From NCBI RefSeq assembly GCF_000278255.1, contig NZ_JH725081.1, positions 561,868 to 625,867 on the forward strand: DNA of 64,000 nt, given 5' to 3'. The position numbers and the translations under genes were made by a program. Under the pieces are notes generated by a model. That model was not told where the DNA came from. It made no database searches and saw only the letters and a program-made list of their open reading frames with translations. This stretch comes from Bartonella melophagi K-2C. Its GTDB lineage: Bacteria > Pseudomonadota > Alphaproteobacteria > Rhizobiales > Rhizobiaceae. This document shows positions 51,101-62,459 of this stretch, in pieces (the first letter of the stretch is position 1; every line of letters begins with the position of its first letter).

Positions 51101-51198
51101 TGTAATAAGGCAATCAGGGAACCTCTCCCCCCCCTCCCCCGCGTGGATCCCTAGATTGTCTGGCCCGGCTGAAAAATTCTTCAGTCGGGTTTTATTTT
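51101..51198 (+). ncRNA. candidate ~95-nt small RNA with C-rich loop
   Basis: A 13-bp helix with one bulge joins 51108-51120 (AGGCAATCAGGGA) and 51148-51161 (TCCCTAGATTGTCT). It closes a loop of about 27 bases containing eight Cs, T and five Cs. Immediately after comes a 10-bp terminator stem and a T-rich tail. C-rich single-stranded loops of this kind in alphaproteobacterial small RNAs can pair with Shine-Dalgarno sequences of target mRNAs. I do not recognise a named family. Length and ends are inferred from the -10 box and the terminator. Confidence 0.55.
51164..51198 (+). terminator. strong intrinsic terminator of the candidate small RNA
   Basis: Arms CCCGGCTGAA (51164-51173) and TTCAGTCGGG (51180-51189) pair over 10 positions with one G-T. 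TTTTATTTTTTT follows. It is the strongest terminator in this otherwise gene-free region. Confidence 0.85.
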
Positions 51199-51423
51199 TT
51201 TATTTAAATTAACTTGAATTCAGCATTACACTGGTACATATATCATTTTAGCAAGTGTAAACAGCTACTTATAGTATGGTGTTAATACATAAATGTTGGG
51301 AATATTTTCTAGGTGTTTAGATATTATTTTCAATAAGTGATATAATTATTTTTAAATTAAAAAAATAAAAAACATTATATGCATGATGTAATTATAGTGT
51401 GTTAATAATGTTTTAGATCAAAG

Positions 51424-51781
51424 ATGATAAAGTTTCACTGGCGTTATCTTTTTGTTCGAGTATTTCTTTTATTGTTCGTTGCGGTAGCGAGTTTTTGTGT
51501 ATCAATTTGTGTTTGGTGAGGCGAGCTTTTCACGCCAGACTGATACAACAGATAGTGCCCTAGGAGGGGTGGCAGTATTTTCATCGGATGTTCCAGTGAA
51601 TCTTTTTAAGATAAGTTCTCAGCAAGAAAAGAGCATTGTTAAGCAGGTACGTCAAAATGCTATTGCTGCTGCCCTTGCGAGTGGTCAGAATAATAAACAG
51701 GAACAACAATTTGAAAAAATTGCAGCTGCAGCTGCATTAGAAGTAATTTCTCATTCTTCTGCTGTTAATGTTGGTTTTTAA
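51424..51781 (+). pseudogene. frameshifted small exported-protein gene
   Basis: An ATG at 51424 opens a signal-anchor-like frame (MIKFHWRYLFVRVFLLLFVA) that hits a stop at 51518-51520. The next frame continues from 51497 for 94 codons, with a polar, Ala/Gln-rich helical sequence (QVRQNAIAAALASGQNNKQE). Removing one T from the run of five at 51492-51496 joins the two into one protein of about 118 residues. It could be a decayed gene, a sequencing error, or slippage-controlled expression. A GTG at 51497 could also start the second part alone. I do not recognise the family. Confidence 0.5.
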
Positions 51782-53173
51782 TCATTTGTCTATAATGATT
51801 TAAGAATAATCATTTGAAGCTTATTTTAAGAATGCTTTGTTGCGTCCTTTTCTAGAATATAAAAGTATAAAAAATACATTCTGAATTATTTACTACGTTA
51901 TTGGGGATGAATGATAGGTAAACTGCTAAAGTGTTTTTTCTATAAAATTTAAGCTGTTGATCCATTTTAGCTGCGTGAGGTTGGTGTATCGTAAGCCCGC
52001 GTGTGTATGAATGTAAGCCAAAATATTTATTAGGTAATATTTTTAGGGGGCAGAAGCATAAATTGCTTGTTAATAGGTATTACTTATTAGTTGGTAATTG
52101 AAATTATCAATGTTTTTTACAAAATTATGTGAAAAATAGATAGAAGCTGGTCATCAAGTTGTCCTTGAAAGCAGTTAATAATATATAATTGAAAGACTGA
52201 CTTGTTAACATATTTAAGTGTAGTTTCTCATAAGAGAATTAGCTCTGGAGAATGGTTTTTATAACATGAACTTTTGCTAATTGGTATTGATTTTAAATAA
52301 AACTGATGATCTTTGCTAGGGATGCTATATGCTTAATGAATAAAAGAGCATTCGTTAAAAACATTCTTAGTCGATATTGGTATTTAAAATAGTAGATTTG
52401 GCAATAATGGAGTTTTTAATATCTGTAAGCGATAAATGATGGAGTTTTTCATCATTATTTTTATTTGCATACAATTAGTATTGTAGGTCTATCAAATGAA
52501 TATATTGTATCACTTTTAAATTCCTTTCTAGATGAAATACACCTTAAAGCTTTATAATTGTGATTAGATGTATTTTAGTGAAAAAAGAAAGAATGTAATT
52601 TTTGAAAATCCTTTTAAATTGCGAGCTTTTCTCTATTTTTATATTTTGTGCGAAAGGGTTTATACTGATATTGAAAGTTCAAGCTTAGACAGCAGTTTAA
52701 TTGTTATTTTCTTTTAAGATATTTGTTCTTTTTTATGAAATTTTAGTTCAAAAATTGCAAATTCAATATAAGATTCCAATTAATTTAGCATAAGCTATTG
52801 TTAGTATAAAGGTAACGGTCGTACGCATACAAAAAATTTTTTGGTACAATAGATTTACCAGCGAGGGGGAGTTTCAAAATAACTCTGTATAAAGATCTTT
52901 ATCATTCTTAAGGCAATTTTGAATGCGGTGTACATTATTTGATATAAATACTTAAATTAAGCAGTGACAATAGCTGTATAATTTTAAAAAATAATGCCGA
53001 TCGTGCTGTGTAAACGAGTTCTGTTTTAGTTTAAAGTATTGCTCAAAAAATTACAATCTATTTATTTTCATTGAAATAACACTATGTTTTAATGGTAATG
53101 AACGATTTTAAGGATATATAAAATATTTTTAAGGGCTATTTTCACTTTGTGAAAAATGTTTTATAAATCATCA
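51782..53173. other. 1.4-kb gene-free gap before rnpB
   Basis: This is the longest empty stretch in the window. It is AT-rich, with no coding frame I accept on either strand. Its right end carries the rnpB promoter, possibly TATAAA at 53162-53167 with a weak -35. It probably marks the loss of one or more genes. Confidence 0.55.
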
Positions 53174-53565
53174 AGTCAGTCGGCTGGGCAGCCGCGCTTG
53201 TTCAATGTTTAAAAGAGCAGGTGAGGAAAGTCCGGGCTCCATGGAAAAACGGTGCCGGGTAACACCCGGCGGGGGTGACCCTAGGGAAAGTGCCACAGAA
53301 AGCAAACCGCCTATTTCATAGGTAAGGGTGAAAGGGTGGGGTAAGAGCCCACCGCGCACTCAGTAATGAGTGTGGCAAGGTAAACCCCACCGGGAGCAAG
53401 ACCGAATAGAAATGACGTGCAAGATTTTACTTGCAGCCAGTTTCCAGGTGAGTCATTTGGGTAGGTTGCACGAGGCGGATGGTAACATCCGTCCCAGATG
53501 AATGGTTGCCATGTAGAGTGTAAACTTTACCATACAGAACCCGGCTTACAGGCCGACTGATATTT
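53174..53565 (+). ncRNA. rnpB: RNase P RNA, bacterial type A
   Basis: This is the catalytic RNA of RNase P, which cuts the 5' leader from pre-tRNA. The ends pair as helix P1 (TCAGTCGGC at 53176-53184 with GCCGACTGA at 53552-53560). Conserved elements are GAGGAAAGTCCGGGCTCC (P4 5' side and J3/4), the AGGGAAAGTGCCACAGAAA core, the GGTAAACCCCACCGGGAGCA region and AGAACCCGGCTTACAGGCC near the 3' end. The length of about 390 bases fits. It lies just upstream of the division cluster. Confidence 0.96.
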
Positions 53566-53799
53566 TTATAGTTTTGGCACAAGTTTTCAAAAAAATTATG
53601 TTTAAATTGCACACTTAAAAAAATGTTTTTTAAAATTATAACATTTCTTTAAATATAATGAATTAATGTGTGTATTAGGATAACTTTAACTGCATTTTCT
53701 TTTGTTAAGATTAAATGTGAAGGTTAAGGTGTGGTTATGATGACATCATTTGCCATTGGTGGTTATTGATGCGGAAAATATAAATCAAGATGGGTTATT

Positions 53800-54798
53800 T
53801 TGATAGGGCAGGGTAACGAAACTGAGAGCCATATTCCAGTATTGTTGCAGCCAGTTTTAGCTGCGCTTGTACCATTAGCTGGGGCAAAAGTAATTGATGG
53901 CACCTTTGGTGCTGGGGGGTATACGCGTGCTTTGCTTGATGCAGGTGCAGATGTTATTGCTCTTGATCGTGATCCTCATGCAATCCGTGAGGGACAATTG
54001 CTTGTCGATCAATTTTTTCCACATCTTCGTTTGATGCAAATGGAGTTTTCACGGTTGGATTGTGTGGTGGAAGAAAAGGTGGATGCAGTTATTCTTGATA
54101 TTGGCGTATCTTCAATGCAATTGGATGAAGCTGAACGGGGATTTTCTTTTCAAAAAGATGGTCCGCTAGATATGCGAATGGCACAGACTGGTTTTACAGC
54201 AAGTGATGTTGTTAATTATTTAAAAGTCAATGAATTGTCCCGTATATTTAAGATATTGGGTGAAGAGCGTCATGCGGGTCGAATTGCGCGGATGATTGAA
54301 AAGCGTCGTCGTATTCGTCCTTTTTTGCGTACATGTGATCTTGCTAATGCTATTGAGGTTTTAGTTGGTCGTAAACCAGATGATCGTATTCATCCTGCAA
54401 CACGTGTGTTTCAGGCGCTTCGTATTTATGTTAATGATGAGCTTGGTGAACTTATGCGAGGTTTATTGGCTGCTGAAAAAGTTTTGAAAACAGGGGGGCG
54501 TTTGGGAGTTGTTAGTTTTCATTCTCTTGAGGATCGCATAGTAAAAAGATTTTTTTCTGCTCGTTCAGGAGAAGGGGGAAGGTCGCGCTATCTTCCTGAA
54601 ATAAAATCTAGTCCAGCAACATTTTTGCCTTTGTTTAAAGGTGTGAAGACTGCAAATGAAGAAGAATTACAAAAAAATCCTCGTGCACGTTCTGCAAAAT
54701 TACGTGTAGGCATTCGTACTCAAGAGGATGTCATTAAAGCGGATATGGAATTGTTTGGTTTGGCAGAAATTACCAGTTTTAAAGGCAGTAAGAAATGA
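53800..54798 (+). CDS. rsmH: 16S rRNA m4C1402 methyltransferase RsmH (MraW)
   Basis: RsmH methylates N4 of C1402 of 16S rRNA. The 332-residue protein has the SAM motif [39 protein letters not shown] and GPLDMRM, then [20 protein letters not shown] and VSFHSLEDR. The frame has no ATG near the right place; a TTG at 53800 gives the expected N-terminus, with no strong ribosome site. It opens the dcw operon. mraZ, normally just before it, is absent; only 234 non-coding bases separate it from rnpB. Its stop overlaps the ftsL start (ATGA). Confidence 0.95.
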   Translation: MIGQGNETESHIPVLLQPVLAALVPLAGAKVIDGTFGAGGYTRALLDAGADVIALDRDPHAIREGQLLVDQFFPHLRLMQMEFSRLDCVVEEKVDAVILDIGVSSMQLDEAERGFSFQKDGPLDMRMAQTGFTASDVVNYLKVNELSRIFKILGEERHAGRIARMIEKRRRIRPFLRTCDLANAIEVLVGRKPDDRIHPATRVFQALRIYVNDELGELMRGLLAAEKVLKTGGRLGVVSFHSLEDRIVKRFFSARSGEGGRSRYLPEIKSSPATFLPLFKGVKTANEEELQKNPRARSAKLRVGIRTQEDVIKADMELFGLAEITSFKGSKK

Positions 54799-55199
54799 CA
54801 TTTTTTCGTACATTGGATGTGGTTTTAGTGACTATTATGATTTGTATGGCAGCTATTACTTATAAGGTAAAATATGATGTCCAAAAACAAATTGGCGAAG
54901 CATACCGTCTTGAACGGGAGATTACAGCAGAAAAAAATATGGTAAGGCTTTTGCATGCTGAGTGGGCTGTGATGATAGAACCATCACGTATGCAAAAACT
55001 TGCAGAATATTATCAAAAAGAGCTAGGTTTGGAGATAATACAACCTCGTCAGATTGTAGAATTGAAAGATATTCCAGTACGTTTATATGATCAAATTGAC
55101 GAATTGATTAAGAAAAATACCTTTGAAGAAGATAAGGCTCTTCTTGTTAAAAATCATGTTTCTCAGAATAATAACGTTATTCAAAAAGGTGTGCAGTAA
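54795..55199 (+). CDS. ftsL: cell division protein FtsL-like
   Basis: This 134-residue bitopic protein has one membrane helix (about 7-24) and a periplasmic coiled coil (about 30-75), as in FtsL, which forms the FtsQLB complex. The sequence is poorly conserved, as normal for FtsL, so the call rests on topology and position between rsmH and ftsI. Start and stop both overlap the neighbouring genes, so translation is coupled. The C-terminal tail is longer than in E. coli. Confidence 0.8.
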   Translation: MTFFRTLDVVLVTIMICMAAITYKVKYDVQKQIGEAYRLEREITAEKNMVRLLHAEWAVMIEPSRMQKLAEYYQKELGLEIIQPRQIVELKDIPVRLYDQIDELIKKNTFEEDKALLVKNHVSQNNNVIQKGVQ

Positions 55200-56950
55200 T
55201 GCGATTATTGCTCCTGTTTTCACGGAAAAAGAAATATTTAAATGACCAATTGAGCAATCCAGATCTTCCTATTTATCACTCATATTTTAACCGTTCACGA
55301 TTGATTTTTTCTCTACTGTGTTGTCTTATTCTGTACGGTATTATGGCAAAATGCCTTATTTCTTATGGGCTTCAAGGTGGCCAGATTGAAGAAGCAAAAG
55401 GACCGGGAGCATTACAGCTGGCTGCTCGACCTGATATTATTGATCGTAATGGGCGTTTATTGGCAACAGATATTGAAACTTACTCACTTTTTGCCGAACC
55501 ACGTCGCATTATTGATATAGATGAAACAATAGAATTGATTTCAACAGTTTTACCTCAGCTTAATTGGCAAGAAACTTATAAACGCTTAAAAAGAAAATCT
55601 CGTTTTTCTTGGGTCCAACGTGGGTTAACTCCGACACAAAAAGCGCAAATTATGGCACTTGGTATTCCAGGTATTGGTTTTCGTACTGAAGTACGTCGTT
55701 TTTATCCAGGTGGGCCTATAGCTTCGCATATTCTTGGTATGGTTAATGTTGATAATCAAGGCATAGCAGGCATAGAAAAATATATTGATGATACGGGTTT
55801 GAGTGTTCTTCGAGATGCTGGTCTTGCAACTGAGGCATTATTGAAACCAGTTCAACTTTCGATTGATATACGTGTTCAGGCAATTGTGCGTGATGAGCTT
55901 ATGAAGGGGATGAAGCGCTATAAAGCGCTTGCTGCAGGAGCTGTTATTTTAAACATCCATACCGGTGAGGTCGTTGCTATGGTATCTGTGCCTGATTTTG
56001 ACCCTGGGAATCCTGTTGATGCTCTTAAAGGTGACCGCCTTAATCGGATGACAGCTGGAACTTTTGAAATGGGATCAATTATCAAAAGCTTTACTACTGC
56101 GATGGCACTTGATTCAGAAGTTTTTCATTTAAATAGTATCATTGATGCTTCAAAACCAATTCAAGTAAGTCATAGTCGTTTTATTCGTGATTTTCATGGG
56201 AAAAATCGCTTCTTAACACTATGGGAGGTTTTTGTTTATTCTTCTAATATTGGCTCTGCTCGAGAAGTATTAGAAATAGGAGTTGATGGACATCGTGATT
56301 TTTTGAAACGACTTGGTTTACTTGATCGTATGACAACAGAATTACCTGAGGTTGCTACCCCTGTTTTGCCACGTCGTTGGCGGGATATAGATTCTATGAC
56401 GATTTCTTTTGGTCACGGTATGGCAACAACACCATTGCAAACAGCGGTAGGAACAGCTGCTTTAATGAATGGTGGTTGGCTGATTGAACCCACATTTTTA
56501 AAGCGAACTGAAGCGCAAGTTTTGCAACATGCTAAACAAGTGTTACACCCCCGAACTAGCCAGGATATGCGCTACCTTTATCAGTTAAATAGTACTATTG
56601 GTTCTGGGCGTAATGCAAAGGTGGAAGGTTATCGTATTGGCGGTAAGACAGGAACGGCTGAAAAAGTTGAAAATGGAAAATATTCTAAGAGGAAGAATTT
56701 CAACAGTTTTCTTGCTGCTTTCCCTATGGATAATCCCTCGTATGTTGTTTTAACAATTGTTGATGAACCTCAACCTGAAGATGGTAAACATTCAGCAGTA
56801 GCAGCAATGAATGCGGCACCAATGCTTGCGAATATTATTCGCCGTTCAGCTAGTTTTCTTGGAATAAAATCAGATTTAAAAAAAGAATATGAGATGACTT
56901 TAAGTGCAAGTAATAATGCTGCATTATTTAAAACAACGGTAAAAAATTAA
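55199..56950 (+). CDS. ftsI: septal peptidoglycan transpeptidase FtsI (PBP3)
   Basis: FtsI cross-links septal peptidoglycan. The 583-residue protein has one N-terminal membrane helix (about 35-53), a pedestal domain and the transpeptidase domain. Active-site motifs are Ser293-x-x-Lys296 in EMGSIIKSFT, SSN at 348-350 and KTG in GGKTGTAEK near 480. It lacks the transglycosylase domain, as a class B PBP should, and acts with FtsW. The start overlaps the ftsL stop by one base (TAATG). murE begins 17 bases after its stop. Confidence 0.96.
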   Translation: MRLLLLFSRKKKYLNDQLSNPDLPIYHSYFNRSRLIFSLLCCLILYGIMAKCLISYGLQGGQIEEAKGPGALQLAARPDIIDRNGRLLATDIETYSLFAEPRRIIDIDETIELISTVLPQLNWQETYKRLKRKSRFSWVQRGLTPTQKAQIMALGIPGIGFRTEVRRFYPGGPIASHILGMVNVDNQGIAGIEKYIDDTGLSVLRDAGLATEALLKPVQLSIDIRVQAIVRDELMKGMKRYKALAAGAVILNIHTGEVVAMVSVPDFDPGNPVDALKGDRLNRMTAGTFEMGSIIKSFTTAMALDSEVFHLNSIIDASKPIQVSHSRFIRDFHGKNRFLTLWEVFVYSSNIGSAREVLEIGVDGHRDFLKRLGLLDRMTTELPEVATPVLPRRWRDIDSMTISFGHGMATTPLQTAVGTAALMNGGWLIEPTFLKRTEAQVLQHAKQVLHPRTSQDMRYLYQLNSTIGSGRNAKVEGYRIGGKTGTAEKVENGKYSKRKNFNSFLAAFPMDNPSYVVLTIVDEPQPEDGKHSAVAAMNAAPMLANIIRRSASFLGIKSDLKKEYEMTLSASNNAALFKTTVKN

Positions 56951-56967
56951 CATAAAGATAAGCGATC

Positions 56968-58419
56968 ATGTTTCTTGGAGCATTGTTTACAGAATGTATA
57001 GAAGATAATTGTCTTGCCTCAATTGAAATTACCGGAATAAGTTCAGATTCTCGACAAGTGTTGCCGGGCTACGTTTTTGTGGCTCTTCAAGGGAATAAAG
57101 GTGATGGCAGGCAATATGTGAATGACGCTATAAAGCGTGGTGCACGAGTAATAGTTACAGATTATGATTGTATCCTTGAGGAGTTATGTGTTCCGGTTTT
57201 GCGTGTTGTGGATGTACGCCATAGTTTAGCCATTGCAGCTGCACGTTTTTATGGTGTTCAGCCTGAAATTGTTACAGCTGTTACGGGGACAAGTGGAAAA
57301 ACATCGGTTGTGTCTTTTGTTAGGCAAATTTGGAAGCATGTTGGGTTTTGTGCAGCTAGCATAGGGACAGTTGGTGTTGTTTCTCCTAAGCGTAATGATT
57401 ATGGTTCCCTCACAACACCTGATCCAGTAATGTTGCAGCGCTTGTTATGTGAGATTGCTGGTGAAGGTGTTACGCATGCGGCACTTGAAGCTTCTTCGCA
57501 CGGTCTTGATCAGGGTCGACTTGATGGAGTGCGTTTGGCAGCGGCAGCTTTCACAAATTTAGGGCGCGATCATATGGATTATCACACGTGTGTGGAAGAT
57601 TATTTGCGTGCTAAAATGAGGTTGTTTGATACGCTTTTACCATGCGATGCGCCCGCTATTATTTTTGCGGATGATGTTTATTCACAAAGGGTGATTGATC
57701 ATGTTACCCAAGCAGGGCGCCCAGTATTAACAATTGGACGTAAGGGGAAGTTTATTACAATTAATCGTATTGAGCACCAGCGTTTGAAGCAATGTGTTGA
57801 GTGTCGTATAGGAAACGATATTTATACATTTGATTTGCCTCTTGCAGGGGAGTTTCAAGTGACTAATTCACTTATGGCTGCAGGTTTAGCAATTGCGACA
57901 AGTATACCTGCAGATAGTGTTTTTCGCTCTTTGAAAAAATTGCAAGGAGCACCTGGCCGGTTAGAGTTGGTGGGAAATACAAAAGATAATGCATTTGTTT
58001 ATGTGGATTATGCTCATAAACCAGAGGCTTTAGAGCAGGTATTACTTTCTGTTCGCCCCTTTACATTGGGGCGTTTGATTCTTGTTTTTGGTTGTGGTGG
58101 TGATCGTGATCAGGGCAAAAGACCCTTGATGGGAAAAATTGCAGCAAGCAAAGCTGATATTGTTATTGTTACTGATGATAATCCTCGCACGGAAGATCCT
58201 GCGAAAATTCGAAAAGATATTTTACAAGCAGCATCAGGAGCAATGGAAATGGCAGATCGTGGTGAAGCTATTGATTATGCTGTGAGGTTACTTGAAGCTG
58301 GAGATACATTGATTATTGCAGGAAAAGGTCATGAAAATGGTCAAATTATAGGAAAGACAACGTATCCTTTTTCAGATCATTTAAGAGCAGTTTCTGCTTT
58401 GAAAGAACGAAATAAATGA
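56968..58419 (+). CDS. murE: UDP-MurNAc-L-Ala-D-Glu:meso-DAP ligase
   Basis: MurE adds meso-diaminopimelate to the UDP-MurNAc dipeptide. The 483-residue protein has [16 protein letters not shown] near the N-terminus, the ATP loop VTGTSGKTS and the DNPRTEDP motif (about 407-414) that selects meso-DAP over lysine. This fits a Gram-negative wall with L,D-transpeptidases. The stop overlaps the murF start (ATGA). Length is normal. Confidence 0.97.
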   Translation: MFLGALFTECIEDNCLASIEITGISSDSRQVLPGYVFVALQGNKGDGRQYVNDAIKRGARVIVTDYDCILEELCVPVLRVVDVRHSLAIAAARFYGVQPEIVTAVTGTSGKTSVVSFVRQIWKHVGFCAASIGTVGVVSPKRNDYGSLTTPDPVMLQRLLCEIAGEGVTHAALEASSHGLDQGRLDGVRLAAAAFTNLGRDHMDYHTCVEDYLRAKMRLFDTLLPCDAPAIIFADDVYSQRVIDHVTQAGRPVLTIGRKGKFITINRIEHQRLKQCVECRIGNDIYTFDLPLAGEFQVTNSLMAAGLAIATSIPADSVFRSLKKLQGAPGRLELVGNTKDNAFVYVDYAHKPEALEQVLLSVRPFTLGRLILVFGCGGDRDQGKRPLMGKIAASKADIVIVTDDNPRTEDPAKIRKDILQAASGAMEMADRGEAIDYAVRLLEAGDTLIIAGKGHENGQIIGKTTYPFSDHLRAVSALKERNK

Positions 58420-59837
58420 CAGTTTTATGGGATAAACAGACACTTCTTTCTGTTATGAATGGTCTATCGATTGGATGTTTGCCAGATGCTTTTTCGGGGA
58501 TTTCTATTGATAGTAGATCTCTTATAGAGGGTGATATTTTTTTCTGTATTAAGGGTAATAGTCTAGATGGTCATGATTTTGCTGCACAAGCTTACGCGAA
58601 AGGTGCTGGAGTTCTTGTGGTTGCACAAAATCGTTTGGCTAAAATGAAGAAATTAGCTGCTCCATTGATTGTGGTTCCCGATGTTTTAAAAGCGTTAGAA
58701 AAACTTGCGCAAGCAGCACGTGAGCGTTCAAAAGCTAAAATTATAGCTGTCACAGGTTCTGTTGGAAAAACAACGACAAAAGAAGCTCTTAAACAAGCGC
58801 TTGGAAGTGTTGGAAGGGTTTATGCTAATCTTGGTTCTTTCAACAATTGTTGGGGTGTTCCTCTAACTTTGGCGCGTATGCCTGCGGATAGTGATTATGG
58901 TATATTTGAAATTGGTATGAATCATAAGGATGAAATTCGTCCTTTGGTAAAATTAGTTCGTCCGCATGTAGCTTTGATTACTCATATTGCTGCTGGACAT
59001 ATAGGTTTTTTTAAAAATCTTGAAGAAATTGCAGATGCAAAAGCTGAAATTTTTGAAGGACTGGATGATGGAGGTGTAGCTCTTTTAAATGCAGACAGTC
59101 ATTTTTTTTCTCGTTTAGTTCAAAAAGCAGAACAATGTGGTGTAAAAAAAATCTTGAGTTTTGGAGAATCGCAGGATGCTAATTACCAGGCAAAAGAGAT
59201 TCATCTTTTGACAGACTGTTCTTGCGTGACTATGCATTTTTCTAACCAAGATATAACGGTTAAAATTGGTGCTCCTGGACGACACATTGTACAAAATATT
59301 TTAGGCGTTTTAGCGGTTTGTGATGTGGTTGGTGCTGATTTAGTACGTGTTTCACTTGCTTTAAATCGTTTTTCTCTTCCAAAAGGCAGAGGTAACCGCT
59401 ATCGACTATCTTTACCAAATGGAGGAGAATTTTATTTAATTGATGAAAGTTATAATGCCAATCCTGCTTCTATGTGTGCTGCCCTTGATCTTCTTGCTGC
59501 GGGGCCAGTCGGTGTACGTGGTCGGAAAATAGCAATTTTGGGTGATATGCTTGAGTTAGGAGTTTATAGCGAAAAGCTTCATCGTGGTCTGGTGAAGCCA
59601 ATATGTATTTCTGGTGCCAATCCGGTTTTTTTGGTTGGAAAAGCAATGAAATTTTTAGCTAATGAGCTTTCTACTTATGTCAAAGTTCATTATTCTGAAC
59701 ATACTGAGGAACTTTTACCGCTTATTTTAAAAGAAATTTCAGAAGGCGATCTTATTATGATTAAATCATCTCATAGTATTGGTTTGTCGCGTATTGTGGT
59801 GGCTCTTCTTGATCGCTATAAAAAAATGTCTTTATAA
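58416..59837 (+). CDS. murF: UDP-MurNAc-tripeptide D-alanyl-D-alanine ligase
   Basis: MurF adds D-Ala-D-Ala to complete the pentapeptide. The 473-residue protein has [20 protein letters not shown], the ATP loop [22 protein letters not shown] and the YNANPASM motif of the Mur ligase C-terminal part. It overlaps murE by 4 bases and leads into mraY after 21 bases. No anomaly was seen. Confidence 0.97.
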   Translation: MTVLWDKQTLLSVMNGLSIGCLPDAFSGISIDSRSLIEGDIFFCIKGNSLDGHDFAAQAYAKGAGVLVVAQNRLAKMKKLAAPLIVVPDVLKALEKLAQAARERSKAKIIAVTGSVGKTTTKEALKQALGSVGRVYANLGSFNNCWGVPLTLARMPADSDYGIFEIGMNHKDEIRPLVKLVRPHVALITHIAAGHIGFFKNLEEIADAKAEIFEGLDDGGVALLNADSHFFSRLVQKAEQCGVKKILSFGESQDANYQAKEIHLLTDCSCVTMHFSNQDITVKIGAPGRHIVQNILGVLAVCDVVGADLVRVSLALNRFSLPKGRGNRYRLSLPNGGEFYLIDESYNANPASMCAALDLLAAGPVGVRGRKIAILGDMLELGVYSEKLHRGLVKPICISGANPVFLVGKAMKFLANELSTYVKVHYSEHTEELLPLILKEISEGDLIMIKSSHSIGLSRIVVALLDRYKKMSL

Positions 59838-59858
59838 TTTTACCGGGTTTTTTGCACT

Positions 59859-60929
59859 ATGATTTTGTTACTTTCTTCGTTGAGTGATTGGTTACCAGGC
59901 GTTAATGTTTTTCGTTATATTACTTTTCGTACTGTGTTAGCTATGCTGACATCAGGTTTAATTGTTTTTTTGTTTGGCCCTAGTATCATTGCCTCTCTTA
60001 AAGTGCGGCAAGGAAAGGGGCAGCCAATTCGAGCTGATGGTCCTCAAACCCATTTTAAAAAAGCTGGAACACCTACCATGGGTGGATTAATGATTTTGAG
60101 TGGCATTGTGGTGTCGACGCTTCTGTGGTGTAATTTATCGAACGCTTATCTTTGGGTATCATTGTTGGTTATGCTTTCTTTTGGGATGATTGGTTTTTAT
60201 GATGATTATCTTAAAGTGACAAAGCAAACAGACAAGGGGTTTTCCGGTAAAGCACGGTTGGGTTTAGAGTTTTTAATTGCGACAACTGCTTGTGTGATTA
60301 TTGTAAAGATAGGTTCACCAGGATTGGCTTTACCTTTTGTGAAAGACTATTTTATTAATTTAAGTTGGTTTTTTATTCCTTTTACTGCTTGTGTTATAGT
60401 AGGGACCGGTAATGCGGTTAATTTAACAGATGGTCTTGATGGGCTTGCTATTGTTCCTGTAATGGTTGCTGCTTTATCGTTTGCGTTAATCGCTTATCTG
60501 TCGGGTAATATAAATTTTGCTGATTATTTACAAATCCACTATGTACCTGGAGCTGGAGAATTGACTGTTTTATTAGGAGCAGTTGTGGGTTCTGGTCTTG
60601 GCTTTTTATGGTTTAATGCACCTCCGGCGGCTATTTTTATGGGTGATACCGGTTCGTTGGCACTTGGAGGGTTGTTGGGTGTTGTTGCTGTAGTGACTAA
60701 ACATGAAATTGTTTTAGCTGTTATCGGTGGGCTTTTTGTTTTAGAAACGCTGTCGGTTATCATTCAGGTAGGCTGGTTTAAATTGACGAGAAAGCGTGTA
60801 TTTCTTATGGCACCAATTCATCATCATTTTGAGAAAAAGGGGTGGACTGAAAGTCAGGTTGTGGTACGCTTTTGGATTATTTCGATTGTTTTAGCGTTGA
60901 TTGGTCTTTCAACACTTAAGTTGAGATAA
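59859..60929 (+). CDS. mraY: phospho-MurNAc-pentapeptide transferase
   Basis: MraY joins phospho-MurNAc-pentapeptide to undecaprenyl phosphate to make lipid I. The 356-residue membrane protein has ten predicted helices and the catalytic motifs [21 protein letters not shown] and [10 protein letters not shown], plus the HHHFEKKGW loop. The [11 protein letters not shown] motif follows helix 1. The gene follows murF closely and precedes murD by 4 bases. Confidence 0.97.
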   Translation: MILLLSSLSDWLPGVNVFRYITFRTVLAMLTSGLIVFLFGPSIIASLKVRQGKGQPIRADGPQTHFKKAGTPTMGGLMILSGIVVSTLLWCNLSNAYLWVSLLVMLSFGMIGFYDDYLKVTKQTDKGFSGKARLGLEFLIATTACVIIVKIGSPGLALPFVKDYFINLSWFFIPFTACVIVGTGNAVNLTDGLDGLAIVPVMVAALSFALIAYLSGNINFADYLQIHYVPGAGELTVLLGAVVGSGLGFLWFNAPPAAIFMGDTGSLALGGLLGVVAVVTKHEIVLAVIGGLFVLETLSVIIQVGWFKLTRKRVFLMAPIHHHFEKKGWTESQVVVRFWIISIVLALIGLSTLKLR

Positions 60930-60933
60930 GATT

Positions 60934-62340
60934 GTGATTCCAGTTGAATGTTATAAAGGTCAAAAAGTTGCCCTATTTGGACTAGGGCAATCGGGATTAG
61001 CTACGGCGCAGGCACTGATTACTGGTGGAGCTGAAGTAATTGGGTGGGATGAGAATCCTTCTAGCGTAGAAGCTGCTTATAAAGAAAATATCCCAACGAG
61101 AGATCTTCGTTATGAAGATTGGTCAGAATTTGTTGCGTTGATTTTAGCGCCTGGGGTACCTTTAATTCACCCTCAACCTCATTGGACGGTTGATAAAGCA
61201 CGTCAGGTAGGTATAGAAATTATTGGTGATATTGAATTATTTGTTCGCGCACGGAATCATTTTTTACGTCAACATAGTTTTTGTGATCAGGATGTTCCAT
61301 TTATTGCTATTACAGGTACGAATGGTAAATCGACCACTACTACTTTACTTGCCCATCTTTTAGACAAAATGGGTTATGATGTACAAATGGGAGGAAATAT
61401 TGGAACTGCGATATTAACTCTTAAACCATTTGTTAAAAAACGTATTTATGTTATTGAATGTTCATCATTTCAGATTGACCTAAGTCCTTCTCTTCAACCT
61501 ACAGTTGGTCTTTTGTTAAATCTAACACCTGATCATATTGACCGACATGGCAGCTTTACTCATTATGCGCAAATCAAAGGGCGTTTAGTTTCTAAAGCTT
61601 CTCATGCTCTTGTTTCAGTTGATGATGCCGCCTGTCAAGTTTTATATCAACAACTTATAAATGAGGGGCATCAAGTTAAAGCAATTTCTAAAGAACACCG
61701 TATTGATGATGGTTTTTATGCAGAAGGAACAAAACTCTTTTCTATTAGCCATGGGCAGCGTCGCTTTCTTGCAGATCTTGCTACAATAACTTCGTTACGC
61801 GGTGCCCATAATGTGCAAAATGCTCTTATAGTTTTAGCGACATTGCAGGTGTTAAAAATTACCGATCTGCATATAGAGAAGCATTTAGCAAGTTATATGG
61901 GGCTTGCCCATCGTATGCAGCAGGTATGCAAGATTGGATCGGTTTTGTTTATTAATGATAGTAAAGCTACTAATGCGGAAGCATCAGCTTGCGCGCTTGC
62001 TACTTTTAACGATATTTTTTGGATCGTTGGAGGGCAGGCAAAAGAAGGTGGAATTGCTCCCTTAAAAGGATTTTTTGATAAAATTCGTAAAGCTTATTTA
62101 ATTGGTGCTGCTGCAGAGGATTTTGCCTGCACTATTGGCTCTGCTTTTCCTTTTTCAATGAGCTTAACTTTGGAAAATGCAGTACGGGAAGCGGCTATTG
62201 ATGCAACTCATGCTAATGCAAAAGAAGCTGTTGTTTTGTTTTCGCCAGCTTGTGCGAGTTATGATCAATTCAAAAATTATGAAATGCGTGGAGAGACCTT
62301 TATTTCTTTGGTTAGACAGTTGAAAAAAAACGAATTATAA
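60934..62340 (+). CDS. murD: UDP-MurNAc-L-Ala:D-Glu ligase
   Basis: MurD adds D-glutamate to UDP-MurNAc-L-Ala. The 468-residue protein begins at a GTG 4 bases after mraY. The N-terminal domain has [18 protein letters not shown], the ATP loop [11 protein letters not shown] and [15 protein letters not shown]. The C-terminal part has [10 protein letters not shown] and the [18 protein letters not shown] motif. A 119-base gap separates it from ftsW, the widest in this operon, so ftsW may have an extra promoter. Confidence 0.96.
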   Translation: MIPVECYKGQKVALFGLGQSGLATAQALITGGAEVIGWDENPSSVEAAYKENIPTRDLRYEDWSEFVALILAPGVPLIHPQPHWTVDKARQVGIEIIGDIELFVRARNHFLRQHSFCDQDVPFIAITGTNGKSTTTTLLAHLLDKMGYDVQMGGNIGTAILTLKPFVKKRIYVIECSSFQIDLSPSLQPTVGLLLNLTPDHIDRHGSFTHYAQIKGRLVSKASHALVSVDDAACQVLYQQLINEGHQVKAISKEHRIDDGFYAEGTKLFSISHGQRRFLADLATITSLRGAHNVQNALIVLATLQVLKITDLHIEKHLASYMGLAHRMQQVCKIGSVLFINDSKATNAEASACALATFNDIFWIVGGQAKEGGIAPLKGFFDKIRKAYLIGAAAEDFACTIGSAFPFSMSLTLENAVREAAIDATHANAKEAVVLFSPACASYDQFKNYEMRGETFISLVRQLKKNEL

Positions 62341-62459
62341 AAAATTTATTCTACCATTAACAATCCAGAATCTTTTTTAGTGTAATTTAGTTTTTGAAAT
62401 GCTTGCCAAAAAAAATAGAAACATCATATCGCTTTGAGTGAAATGATAAAAAGGATAAA

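Noticed and set aside
53171-53612. Minus-strand frames over the RNase P RNA
   Set aside because: They are antisense to a structured RNA with all its conserved elements and have no coding character.
53720-53770. Short frame before rsmH as an mraZ remnant
   Set aside because: It is about 13 codons long and shows none of the MraZ motifs.
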